A stretch of DNA of 64,000 nt from XYD1-FULL-44-32 sp964355855. Lineage in GTDB: Bacteria > Patescibacteriota > Minisyncoccia > Phycocordibacterales > XYD1-FULL-46-19. Below are positions 1 through 6,902 of the stretch, piece after piece (position 1 is the first letter of the stretch; each line of letters opens with the position of its first letter). Made by a program: the position numbers and the translations under genes. The notes under the pieces were generated by a model. It ran no database searches, was not told where the DNA came from, and saw only the letters and a list, made by a program, of their open reading frames with translations. The stretch is from assembly GCA_964355855.1 (NCBI GenBank), contig CAYHFD010000002.1, positions 1 to 64,000 of the forward strand. Reading direction: 5' to 3'.

Positions 1-115
1 AATTTTTTCATAAAACTAATTCTAAGGTGTTCGGATTCAAAGGTAAATTTACCCTATGGTGGTATCTCCGCCCGCTAGCTAGTTGAAAATCAAGACAAGA
101 AAAGAGGATGACGCC

Positions 116-952
116 ATGGCGAAGACCGTGACCGCACCCGAAATGACCGACGGCCAAATCGAAAACGCCGTCAATAAACTCCGCGATGCGATGCGCAAAC
201 ATCGTTCCGAGATCCTCCCGGACGTCGCTCAACTGGTTCTCGGTGTCGAGAATCTCGGAATGATGATGTTCACGCCCTTCCGCGAACGCGCTGAAGCGGT
301 CTCGAACCTCATCGTCCGCACCGCCAAGGTGAATCGTAGTCGTTCTCCGCAAGAGGCGATCGACGCCACTGGCCGCACCCAGTACACGGACCGCAAGGTC
401 GTGGATGCAATGTCCAAGGGCGAGGATGATGAAGTTGAGGTTGTGTTCTTCAAACCTGACCTCTCGAACCGCAATGGTTTCATCTCCGATGACGACCTCG
501 AAAAGGAGTTTGAGTTGCGTGGTCTCAAGCCGGTCGATCCGTATTCTTTGGCGGCCGTCAACGAAGCCGATCCGGCTTTCGCGGACGATAAGCCACACGG
601 CACCCACTGGAAGGACGAGAATGGCCAGTGGTGTTGCGCCACGTTCCGCCGGTGGAGCGGCGGGCGGCACGTGAGTGTCGACCGCTACGCCTTGTCTGGG
701 GCGGCAATTGGTGGTTCGCTGGCCGGCGCAAGTAGATTTTGGGCTTTGGCCGCTGGGTCCTTTTTGGACCCTTTGGCCTTAGCCTTTGGGCCCCTGCATT
801 TCGGTGCGGGGGCCTTTTTCTTTTGGTTGAAAAAAGCACAAGCACTCTTTCTCCACGAGGTTGAACCTCGTGGAGAAAGAGTGCTACAAATAAACCAGTT
901 CGCCCATCGATCCCTGTGGCCAAGCTGGCCGGGTATTCTCGCCACTCAATAA
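116..952 (+). CDS. DGR target protein 1, 3' end out of frame
   Basis: Paralogue of the protein at 1099-1728. Both share a long N-terminal region (DATGR.QYT..VVD motif, then VEVVFF) and a C-terminal DPYSLAAVNEADPAFAD block leading into the variable repeat. The start at ATG 116 is chosen because GAGGATGACGCC precedes it exactly as in the paralogue. In the variable repeat one adenine of the template is missing, so the frame shifts and the usual ending WWFAGRRK-stop (stop would lie at 733-735) is replaced by an unrelated tail running through a terminator hairpin to 952. The intact form would be about 206 aa. No signal peptide or membrane segment is visible. Codons are much more GC-rich than in neighbours. 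The function of the displayed surface is unknown; the C-terminus is probably a ligand-binding fold, as in other DGR targets (inference). Confidence 0.85.
   Translation: MAKTVTAPEMTDGQIENAVNKLRDAMRKHRSEILPDVAQLVLGVENLGMMMFTPFRERAEAVSNLIVRTAKVNRSRSPQEAIDATGRTQYTDRKVVDAMSKGEDDEVEVVFFKPDLSNRNGFISDDDLEKEFELRGLKPVDPYSLAAVNEADPAFADDKPHGTHWKDENGQWCCATFRRWSGGRHVSVDRYALSGAAIGGSLAGASRFWALAAGSFLDPLALAFGPLHFGAGAFFFWLKKAQALFLHEVEPRGERVLQINQFAHRSLWPSWPGILATQ
630..731 (+). repeat. DGR variable repeat VR1
   Basis: 102 bp aligned to the template repeat at 2072-2174. I count 18 substitutions at template adenines, one template adenine deleted (in the CAAT of the template), and a single non-adenine change (C to T in the second codon). 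The last 24 bases or so are identical to the template and act as the IMH-like anchor. Adenine-specific change is the hallmark of mutagenic retrohoming. Confidence 0.95.
788..818 (+). terminator. Rho-independent terminator of DGR target 1
   Basis: GC-rich hairpin of about 10 bp (GGCCCCTGCA against TGCGGGGGCC, one mismatch) followed by CTTTTTC. It lies just downstream of the ancestral stop of the first target gene; the out-of-frame version of the gene now reads through it. Confidence 0.75.
841..885. repeat. 45-nt perfect palindrome
   Basis: AGCACTCTTTCTCCACGAGG with its exact reverse complement on the other side of TTGAA. The core CACGAGGTTGAACCTCGTG occurs again at 17191-17209, so this is a small dispersed palindromic family rather than a simple terminator. 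Confidence 0.8.
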
Positions 953-977
953 GGTTATCTTGAGGCAGTTACAAAAT

Positions 978-1006
978 TTGACAAAATAGCCGACAGGGTG
1001 TATAAT
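978..1006 (+). promoter_or_regulatory. Consensus sigma-70 promoter for DGR target 2
   Basis: TTGACA at 978-983, a 17-base spacer and TATAAT at 1001-1006: a perfect match to the housekeeping consensus, about 90 bases upstream of the start at 1099. It implies strong constitutive expression of the second target. Confidence 0.85.
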
Positions 1007-1098
1007 TAAAATAGATTGAAAATTGGCCTAAGTAAGGTAGTGATCCATTTTTGCTGTCCTAACTGAAGCCGCCATAACCAAGAAAGGAGGATGACGCC

Positions 1099-1728
1099 AT
1101 GGAAAAGACCATGACCCCATCCGCAGATTCCGCATCAGACACGAAGACGACGACAGCGGGCCAAATCACCAAAGCCGTCGCCAACTATCGGGCACTTCTG
1201 GAGAAGTACGCCGAAGAATTCCCTGCTGAGGCTGTGCAAACAGTTCTCGGCCAGTCCGAACTTGCCAGTGAGCAATTCGCAGTTTTGCGCCGGCGCATCG
1301 AAGTGGTCAGCAATATGATTGTTCGTCGCGTTAAGGTCAACCGCACCCGCAAGCCCCAAGAGGTTCTGGACGCCACCGGCCGGAAGCAGTACACCAACCG
1401 CGCGGTCGTGGACGGTATGTCCCAAGGCGAAGGTGACGAAGCTGAAGTCGTTTTCTTCAATCTCGGCCGTTACGTGACCGATACCGAGTTGGAAAAAGAA
1501 TACGAAATGCGCGGTCTTGTGCCCGCTGATCCGTATTCTTTGGCCGCCGTGAACGAAGCTGACCCGGCTTTTGCCGATGAAAAGCCGAACGGCACCCACT
1601 GGCAAGATTCCGACGGCCAGTGGTGCTGCGCCGCGTTCTACCGGTGGGACGGCGGGCGGTACGTGGGTGTCCGCCGCAACGTCAATGACTGGGACGACCA
1701 TTGGTGGTTCGCTGGCCGGCGCAAGTAG
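1099..1728 (+). CDS. DGR target protein 2 (intact)
   Basis: 209 aa. ATG 1099 follows AAAGGAGGATGACGCC, a strong ribosome binding site. The N-terminal part resembles target 1 throughout. The C-terminal block DPYSLAAVNEADPAFAD leads into the variable repeat, which encodes RWDGGRYVGV and ends WWFAGRRK-stop. All residues that differ from the template-encoded version are at AAY, GAY or GAG template codons, so a small C-terminal patch is diversified while the W, G and R scaffold stays fixed. There is no export signal. GC-rich codon use and the consensus promoter suggest high expression. The binding target cannot be inferred. Confidence 0.9.
   Translation: MEKTMTPSADSASDTKTTTAGQITKAVANYRALLEKYAEEFPAEAVQTVLGQSELASEQFAVLRRRIEVVSNMIVRRVKVNRTRKPQEVLDATGRKQYTNRAVVDGMSQGEGDEAEVVFFNLGRYVTDTELEKEYEMRGLVPADPYSLAAVNEADPAFADEKPNGTHWQDSDGQWCCAAFYRWDGGRYVGVRRNVNDWDDHWWFAGRRK
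1622..1724 (+). repeat. DGR variable repeat VR2
   Basis: 103 bp, same length as the template repeat. I count 16 differences and every one is at an adenine of the template (A to G, T or C); no other base differs. It ends in the same invariant anchor (TTGGTGGTTCGCTGGCCGG then CGCAA) as the template and VR1. Confidence 0.97.
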
Positions 1729-1778
1729 CTCTTAGCGCTAAGTCTCTCTGGACTTCGGTCCTTAGAAACTTAGCCCTT

Positions 1779-1829
1779 AGCCCTGTTTTGATTTGCCATC
1801 AAGGTAAATCGGAGCGGGGCTAAATTTTT
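1779..1829 (+). terminator. Terminator of DGR target 2
   Basis: 19-bp stem (1779-1797 with 1803-1821; five G-U pairs, loop ATCAA), followed by TTTTT at 1825-1829. It separates the target genes from the RNA gene that follows. Confidence 0.8.
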
Positions 1830-1842
1830 GCATAAAATAATA

Positions 1843-1848
1843 TATAAT
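1843..1848 (+). promoter_or_regulatory. -10 box of the template-repeat RNA
   Basis: TATAAT directly after the terminator of target 2, with no clear -35. A start about 7 bases downstream would coincide with the first base of the first stem of the structured RNA (1854). Confidence 0.6.
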
Positions 1849-2071
1849 GCTCCCGGTAGTAGGTGAATAGCGATGAGGTTACGGCTTCTCGCTACCGAAC
1901 CCAGTATCCATGCACCCCGAGTATCCACGGTCACGGCTGTGGGTAGAGTGGTGTATGCAGACACTTCAAAAAATGAAGCTACTTGGTATAGAGTTTTAAG
2001 GCATTGTGATGCCGGATTCGATACAGCCCCGAGAGTATTCGAGGGGTAGTGAAATAGACGAGACTCTATAC

Positions 2072-2174
2072 AATGCTACGCCACGTTCAACCGGTGGAAC
2101 GACGAGCGGAACGTGAATGTCAACCGCAACGACAATGACTGGAACGACAATTGGTGGTTCGCTGGCCGGCGCAA
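2072..2174 (+). repeat. DGR template repeat TR
   Basis: 103 bp with 27 adenines before the invariant anchor, mostly in AAC, AAT and GAC codons in the frame used by the target genes. It matches VR2 at every non-adenine position. Reading the target frame gives a WNDNWWFAGRRN ending with no stop, as expected for a non-coding template. Confidence 0.96.
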
Positions 2175-2180
2175 CTCACT

Positions 2181-2510
2181 TCATTTTTCTCCCAATTTTG
2201 TGTTGGGAGAGTTTTGTTTTAATATCTGCCCACTCCAGCCGCCAAGCATTTTGCCGATTTCTTCAAGTGGCAAGGACAGGGCGATATATTTTTTATTGTC
2301 CAAAGACTTGGTTTCCCACAAAATCATTAAAAGAACTTTGGCGGTATCCACTTTTCGAATGGCTAATCGGACCCACGGCTGTTTTTCGTCTTTGGCTAGA
2401 AAACTCGCGGCAGCAATGGCTTCGATTGCCTCAATAAACAGCGTGTCTATTTTCTGGCCAAGTGAGTAGCGGTGGGTTTTGGGTAAAATCTGGTGGTAGC
2501 TGGACCACAA
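2181..2510 (-). CDS. avd: Avd-like DGR accessory protein (four-helix bundle)
   Basis: About 109 aa, starting at TTG 2510 or slightly upstream. The YSLGQKIDTLFIE, LDNKKYIALS and LEEIGKMLGGW segments are the typical pattern of the Avd / four-helix-bundle family that binds the DGR reverse transcriptase and template RNA. The homologous stretch appears to continue upstream of 2510 (LLERLKAVYILW) to about 2555, but no ATG, GTG or TTG is found there before a stop at 2580-2582, so the 5' end is uncertain. It lies antisense to the TR unit and is divergent from the RT, whereas avd is more usually on the same strand. Confidence 0.8.
   Translation of the reverse strand: MWSSYHQILPKTHRYSLGQKIDTLFIEAIEAIAAASFLAKDEKQPWVRLAIRKVDTAKVLLMILWETKSLDNKKYIALSLPLEEIGKMLGGWSGQILKQNSPNTKLGEK
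2189..2220 (+). terminator. Intrinsic terminator after the TR
   Basis: CTCCCAA 2189-2195 pairs with TTGGGAG 2203-2209, followed by AGTTTTGTTTT. It sits 15 bases after the TR and overlaps the 3' end of the antisense avd gene. Confidence 0.7.
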
Positions 2511-2555
2511 AATATAGACGGCTTTTAGTCGCTCAAGAAGCGGTAGGAGCTTTGG

Positions 2556-2583
2556 TTGTGAAAAGGTGCGGGGGGGGTACTAT
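2556..2583 (+). promoter_or_regulatory. Candidate RT promoter with a G8 tract in the spacer
   Basis: TTGTGA at 2556-2561 and TACTAT at 2578-2583 with a 16-base spacer that contains eight consecutive G (2570-2577). ATG 2594 follows 10 bases after the -10. The boxes are weak, so the call is tentative. Confidence 0.35.
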
Positions 2584-2593
2584 TCGAAGCGTT

Positions 2594-3634
2594 ATGCCCA
2601 AAATCCAGTTTACTCATAGTTATGAAGATATTATTTCACTTGATAATCTGCTTTCAGCGTGGCCAGAGTTTAGCACTGGCAAGCGGAAACGAAAAGATGT
2701 GCAGGAATTTGCGCGAAACTTGATGACGAATATTATTTCTTTGCACTCTGATTTAGCTGCCAAAACCTACCAACATTCTGCCTATGAGGCTTTTAATATT
2801 GCCGATCCGAAGCCGCGGAACATTCACAAAGCCAGTGTCCGCGACCGCCTGTTGCACCATGCTTTATACCGGAAACTTTACCCATTCTTTGACCGCACCT
2901 TCATTGCTGATTCATTTTCCTGCCGGCGTCGGAAAGGAACACATAAGGCGGTGAAGAGGTTTGAGAGACTGGCGAGAAAGGCGAGTCAGAATAATACCAA
3001 GACGCTCTGGGTCTTGAAATGCGATATTCGCAAGTTTTTCGCCTCGATTGAGCAGACAATATTGCTGGATATCGTAAATGGTTATATTCCCGACAAAAAC
3101 ATTGTTTGGTTGATTGGAAAAATTGTATTAAGCTTTCACTCGACCGCCCCAGGCAAAGGCCTACCTCTCGGCAACCTCACTTCCCAACTGTTAGTGAATA
3201 TTTATATGAACGAATTTGACCAGTTTGTGAAGCATAAACTCAAAGTGAAATATTATATCCGGTATGCCGATGATTTTGTTGTTATGTCTACCGATAAAAA
3301 GTGGCTAGAAGAAATATTGTTGGAGATTAGGGGATTTTTGGAAGAAAAACTTAAGCTGAAACTTCATCCAGACAAAGTGTTTATCAAAACTATCGCCTCG
3401 GGTGTGGATTTCTTGGGTTGGGTCCATTTTCCCGACCATCGCGTTTTGCGGACGATGACCAAAAGGCGGATGTTTAGAAATATTAAAGAGAAAGAGGGGA
3501 AGGTGGAGACTGTCCAGTCGTACTTGGGGTTGTTGCGACATGGCAATGGGTGGAAACTCCAGCGAGAGATTTTTGTTTCTTTGAAAAAAGAGTACTCCGG
3601 CCCGCGCGCCGTAGGCGCGGGGGATTTGCTATAA
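2594..3634 (+). CDS. DGR reverse transcriptase
   Basis: 346 aa, ATG 2594 chosen because homology begins at MPKIQFTHSYEDI. It copies the TR RNA into mutagenised cDNA that replaces the variable repeats. Visible motifs: DIRKFFASI (first catalytic Asp, motif A), GLPLGNLTSQ at residues 189-198 (the SQ form characteristic of DGR and related retron/group II enzymes), and the catalytic YADD at 224-227. No maturase or endonuclease domain follows; the length suits DGR RTs. It ends in a GC-rich hairpin. All catalytic residues I can identify are present, so the element may be active. Confidence 0.95.
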   Translation: MPKIQFTHSYEDIISLDNLLSAWPEFSTGKRKRKDVQEFARNLMTNIISLHSDLAAKTYQHSAYEAFNIADPKPRNIHKASVRDRLLHHALYRKLYPFFDRTFIADSFSCRRRKGTHKAVKRFERLARKASQNNTKTLWVLKCDIRKFFASIEQTILLDIVNGYIPDKNIVWLIGKIVLSFHSTAPGKGLPLGNLTSQLLVNIYMNEFDQFVKHKLKVKYYIRYADDFVVMSTDKKWLEEILLEIRGFLEEKLKLKLHPDKVFIKTIASGVDFLGWVHFPDHRVLRTMTKRRMFRNIKEKEGKVETVQSYLGLLRHGNGWKLQREIFVSLKKEYSGPRAVGAGDLL

Positions 3635-3665
3635 TGTCAGTGTTACTAATTTATCTAACAAAAAT

Positions 3666-4067
3666 ATGAAAAAGGGTTACAAAGAAAATATTGAAAATTT
3701 AACCATTGCCAATACTGATTTCCGGCGGGTGGTCTATACGGGGGCGCACATGCAACTAGTTTTAATGTCACTTAAACCTGGTGAAGATATTGGTATGGAA
3801 ATTCACGAGGACAACGACCAGTTTTTTCGGTTTGATGCAGGAGAGGGCAAGGTAGTAATAAATGGTAATGAATATGAAGTGGCCGATGGTGACGCGGTAA
3901 TAGTGCCAGCGGGGGCCGAACACAATGTCATTAACACTTCTCTTGACCAAGATTTAAAACTTTACATCATTTACGCTCCGTCTCACCACCAAGACGGAAC
4001 TATTCGCGCGAATAAGGCTGAGGCCATTGCCGATAGTCCCGATTTTGATGGCCAGACGACGGAATAA
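3666..4067 (+). CDS. Small cupin-domain protein
   Basis: 133 aa single-domain cupin. The two cupin motifs are visible: PGEDIGMEIHEDNDQFF (about residues 38-55) and PAGAEHNVIN (about 81-91), giving the usual His/Glu metal site. Small stand-alone cupins may act as isomerases, dioxygenases or sugar or metabolite binders; no substrate can be assigned. A TATAAT at 3630-3635 lies 30 bases upstream of the ATG. It is followed after 14 bases by an unrelated hypothetical gene, so the two may be co-transcribed. Confidence 0.8.
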   Translation: MKKGYKENIENLTIANTDFRRVVYTGAHMQLVLMSLKPGEDIGMEIHEDNDQFFRFDAGEGKVVINGNEYEVADGDAVIVPAGAEHNVINTSLDQDLKLYIIYAPSHHQDGTIRANKAEAIADSPDFDGQTTE

Positions 4068-4081
4068 TTAAAATTATTTTT

Positions 4082-4900
4082 ATGATAGAAAAAACCGAAT
4101 TTAATTCCGAGCTCGCCCCAGATCCACAAAAAGGATCTGTTGAAAAAAGAAAGGTTACTTATGAGAATGCTCTTGAGGCAGCTCGGCGGGCTTTGTCTTT
4201 TGGGGCTACTCCTGATACATGGGATGAACGTGAGTCTACTGAAAACCCAGAGTCAGGAAGTGTTGATGAACAAATGAATATTATTGAGAGATGGGTCGAA
4301 AGTCAGGATTTACTGGGGACGATTGATACGATAGAAAAGGCGACAGCCTGGGCGATATATTGGCAGTTGTGGGTCAAAGCTGGTCTAACAGAACCATTTT
4401 ATTTAAAAAATCAACTTGAACAAATAAATGATGAGATTTCTTTGTCATTAAATGCTGGAGTAGGTGAAGAAGTATTATCTATACTTGAAAATGTAAAGAA
4501 AAATATAGAAATACTTCTACCGCCAGAAATGACTGTTTCGAAGAAGATTGAAAATAAAATACAAAGTGCAAAAGAATTGGCTAAAACAGGTAAGTTTAAT
4601 GATGCCATAAGTTCTCTGTCTTCTATTTTAGTAAACCCGGCTTATAAAACCCACTTTAAATCGAAAAAGAATGTCCAAAAGGTTCAGGAAATAATTATTT
4701 TGCGGGGGGACATACAAATAACAGAAGAAACCAAAGAGGCACAAATAAATACAGACAAAGGGGATTATGAGCGAGTTATTCAGCGCCTAAATTGGCTCAT
4801 AGCAAAGCTTGATGGTGAAGGATATTTTGAGGTTAAATCGGATCAAAAAGAAAAATTAAAAAGTCTTTTAACTAGTGCTCAATCTCAGATAATAGGCTAG
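4082..4900 (+). CDS. Hypothetical mostly helical protein
   Basis: 272 aa, not recognised. It is acidic and lysine-rich, with no signal peptide or membrane segment. The middle (KKIENKIQSAKELAKTGKFN) and later segments look like paired amphipathic helices, possibly TPR-like, but no motif supports a specific family. It follows the cupin by 14 bases. Codons are A/T-rich like the surrounding genes. Convergent with the ZIP transporter gene. Confidence 0.6.
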   Translation: MIEKTEFNSELAPDPQKGSVEKRKVTYENALEAARRALSFGATPDTWDERESTENPESGSVDEQMNIIERWVESQDLLGTIDTIEKATAWAIYWQLWVKAGLTEPFYLKNQLEQINDEISLSLNAGVGEEVLSILENVKKNIEILLPPEMTVSKKIENKIQSAKELAKTGKFNDAISSLSSILVNPAYKTHFKSKKNVQKVQEIIILRGDIQITEETKEAQINTDKGDYERVIQRLNWLIAKLDGEGYFEVKSDQKEKLKSLLTSAQSQIIG

Positions 4901-4919
4901 GTGTGGGGATTTCTTCTTG

Positions 4920-5672
4920 TTAATGAGAAAAAATAGTATTGAAGCCAATCATTAAAACTAGTCCACAGGCTAGGGCTAAAATATGCCGCTTGATATTACC
5001 GTGTCGTCGAATATTTTTAGTGGTGTGGGGAATAAGGTCGCGAACAATAACATACAAAAACCCGCCAGCCGAAAGGGCTACTAGGGGGCCAATGAGTTTT
5101 TCCGTATTAGCCAAATATAAACTTAAGGTGACACCGATTAAAATAGTACTCGAGGTGAGAAAGTTTATCACCAAAGCTTTTTTGGCACTAAAACCAGCTT
5201 CCCTCATCACAAAAAACTCGGATATTCCTTGGACGACTTCATGCAGAAAAATACCTAAAGTGGCCGAGAAGCCAAAGAGAGGGCTGGCAATAAAAGCGGG
5301 GACCAGCAAGATACCATCGCCAATATTATGAATAGCGTCGCTTAAAATCATTCGCCTAGCATCGATGTGGTTGTGAGTATGGCTGTGCTCGATTTCGTGG
5401 TGGTGGTGGGCGCCGGGGATAAGGTGGCTGGCTAGTTCTAAAATAGCGAAACTCGCCACCACCAAAGATATTAGTTCCACCAAACTAAGTCCTAGCTGTT
5501 TAGTTTCCTCAAGCAAGGAATAGACAATAACCGCGAAAATACCAATCGAAAAAGTGACCAGATAGACCAGATTATTTTTTACTAAATTGTCTAATTTAAA
5601 CCAGACAAAAAGTACCCCCGAAAGGGAAGCGAGCATAATAAAAGCCGAGGCGGTAAGTATTTCGATAACCAT
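4920..5672 (-). CDS. ZIP-family metal transporter
   Basis: 250 aa, about eight membrane segments. A His-rich loop (HHHHEIEHSHTHNH) lies between the third and fourth segments, followed by the ZIP signature HNIGDGILL in TM4 and HEVVQGISEF in TM5, which form the binuclear metal site. It probably imports Zn2+ or a similar divalent cation across the cytoplasmic membrane. Start at 5672 is preferred over the longer ATG at 5777 because a minus-strand TATACT (5680-5685) lies 7 bases upstream, the short-leader arrangement seen for many genes here, and because homology begins near it. Confidence 0.85.
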   Translation of the reverse strand: MVIEILTASAFIMLASLSGVLFVWFKLDNLVKNNLVYLVTFSIGIFAVIVYSLLEETKQLGLSLVELISLVVASFAILELASHLIPGAHHHHEIEHSHTHNHIDARRMILSDAIHNIGDGILLVPAFIASPLFGFSATLGIFLHEVVQGISEFFVMREAGFSAKKALVINFLTSSTILIGVTLSLYLANTEKLIGPLVALSAGGFLYVIVRDLIPHTTKNIRRHGNIKRHILALACGLVLMIGFNTIFSH

Positions 5673-5679
5673 AAAGACG

Positions 5680-5685
5680 AGTATA
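5680..5685 (-). promoter_or_regulatory. -10 box of the ZIP gene
   Basis: TATACT on the minus strand, 7 bases before ATG 5672; implies an almost leaderless mRNA. Confidence 0.5.
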
Positions 5686-5747
5686 GCCGAAGAGACGACT
5701 AAATGAAATAGTTTTAGGTTCAAACAAGCGGTAGGCTCGCTGGGTGC

Positions 5748-5753
5748 TATAAT
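5748..5753 (+). promoter_or_regulatory. -10 box, leaderless
   Basis: TATAAT 6 bases before ATG 5760, so transcription should start at or next to the start codon. Confidence 0.6.
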
Positions 5754-5759
5754 TAGATA

Positions 5760-6182
5760 ATGTTTAAATCCGGTCACTATTTTTATGGTCTAGTTTTTGT
5801 TTTTGGCTTACTTTTAAACATTCTTTGGGAAAATCTGCACTCGATTTTGTATGTTCACTACCAAGGCGAAATAATTTCGGAGGCTATTTTATTAAAGGCC
5901 TCATTTTTTGACGCACTTATAATTTGTCTATTGTGGGGCCTGGCTCATAAAATTTCTGCTCGCTACCAAGTGGAAATTTTTGTGGCCGGTAGTTTGCTTT
6001 TCGCCGTAATTTTAGAAATATGGGCTTTGGGGACAAATCGCTGGGCCTATAATGAACTGATGCCCTTGGTCCCAATACTAAAAGTGGGCTGGTCGCCCAC
6101 GGTTCAACTGGCGGTGACGGGTACTTTGTCTTTTGGGGTGACTCGGGCTACTATTAAACTCTATGTTAATAAGTTTAAATAA
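5760..6182 (+). CDS. Integral membrane protein, unknown function
   Basis: 140 aa with four likely membrane helices. Conserved-looking motifs are WENLHS near the N-terminus and NRWAYNELMP before the last helix. I do not recognise the family. It overlaps the next gene by 20 bases, so the two form an operon. Divergent from the ZIP transporter, with both promoters packed between 5672 and 5760. Confidence 0.75.
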   Translation: MFKSGHYFYGLVFVFGLLLNILWENLHSILYVHYQGEIISEAILLKASFFDALIICLLWGLAHKISARYQVEIFVAGSLLFAVILEIWALGTNRWAYNELMPLVPILKVGWSPTVQLAVTGTLSFGVTRATIKLYVNKFK

Positions 6183-6754
6183 TTTAACTAAAGGCCAATG
6201 GGCGGTATTTATTATGGGTGTAGTTTCGATTTGTGGCTTTGTCATTTACTTTTTAAAGATTGGGAACAATGAGTTTATTTGGTATATCGGGGTAATGATT
6301 GGGTTTCTGCTGCTTTTGCTTGGAACTTTGCGTTTTTACCAAACTAAGTTTAGCTAGTTTGTGGGCGCTACTTACTTGGGGTCTATTACATATGGCTGGC
6401 GGTAGTATTCCAGTGGGTGATACTGTTTTGTATGGTTATAAAATATTTCCGTTTATTGATAAAGGTGGCGAGTTTTACATTTTAAAATTTGATCAAGTGG
6501 TGCATGCTTTTGGTTTTGCAGTGGCGACTTTGGTGATGTATGAAATAATCCGTCCGCGCTGGCGGGGAAGCCGAGGACTTTTGTCTTTCGTGGCGTTTTT
6601 GGGCGGGATGGGCCTAGGAGCGCTTAATGAAATCGTCGAGTTTGTGGCAGTGTTAGTTTTTCCGGCGACCGGGGTGGGTGGGTATTTTAACACCGGTCTG
6701 GATTTGGTGTTTAATCCAAGCCCAGAATTCCCCGTCAGTTTACGGCGGGGATAA
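6163..6754 (+). pseudogene. DUF2238 (YjdF-like) membrane protein, frameshifted and truncated
   Basis: Two frames together make one DUF2238-type protein. The first frame (6163-6357) gives the N-terminal helices and ends at a stop just after TKFS; the second continues from about 6350 with ASLWALLTWGLLHMAGGSIP, GEFYILKFDQVVHAFGFA and LNEIVEF, typical for the family. One extra base near 6350-6356 would explain the switch. The 3' end is also replaced: after LDLVFN the reading enters the 190-bp dispersed repeat and stops at 6754. It could be a sequencing error or a decayed gene; the repeat at its end makes decay more likely. Confidence 0.75.
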
Positions 6755-6902
6755 ATGGGCGAGGAAAGGGGGTCGGGGAAAACGGAGTTTTCCCCGTGGC
6801 GGAGAGCAGCGAAGCGTTGAGAACCGAGGGGTTCTCAAAATAAATCTCTCCTCGCTTAATACCACGCTAGCTTGGCTACGGGGATAGGACGAGAGAAATT
6901 TA
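6711..6902. repeat. 190-bp dispersed structured repeat, copy A
   Basis: Begins TTAATCCAAGCCCAGAATTC and ends near GGGATAGGACGAGAGAAATT. Internal hairpins: CCCCGTC/GGCGGGG, CGGGGAAAAC/GTTTTCCCCG, GAGAACC/GGTTCTC, and a final imperfect one. Related copies lie at 9122-9314 and 47106-47308. It replaces the 3' end of the DUF2238 gene and touches the stop codon of the ATP-grasp gene. Confidence 0.85.

Larger units (their letters stand above)
1855..2220 (+). ncRNA. Structured template-repeat RNA of the DGR
   Basis: A likely independent transcript of about 365 nt: -10 box at 1843-1848, folded 5' domain, TR at 2072-2174, and an intrinsic terminator at 2189-2220. Stems visible in the 5' domain: CGGTAG 1854-1859 with CTACCG 1892-1897; CATGCACC 1909-1916 with GGTGTATG 1950-1957, enclosing TATCCAC 1922-1928 with GTGGGTA 1939-1945; CTTC 1963-1966 with GAAG 1975-1978; TATAGAGT 1987-1994 with ACTCTATA 2063-2070, enclosing GGCAT/ATGCC and CCCC/GGGG hairpins. 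The last closing stem ends one base before the TR. No ORF fits this stretch. Confidence 0.65.

Noticed and set aside
8..670. Long open frame on the minus strand opposite DGR target 1 (and a matching one opposite target 2).
   Set aside because: It is a shadow of GC-rich coding sequence; the plus frame has a ribosome site, paralogue and variable repeat.
2113..2469. Plus-strand frame running out of the template repeat.
   Set aside because: The TR is non-coding and the minus frame beneath encodes a clear Avd-like protein.
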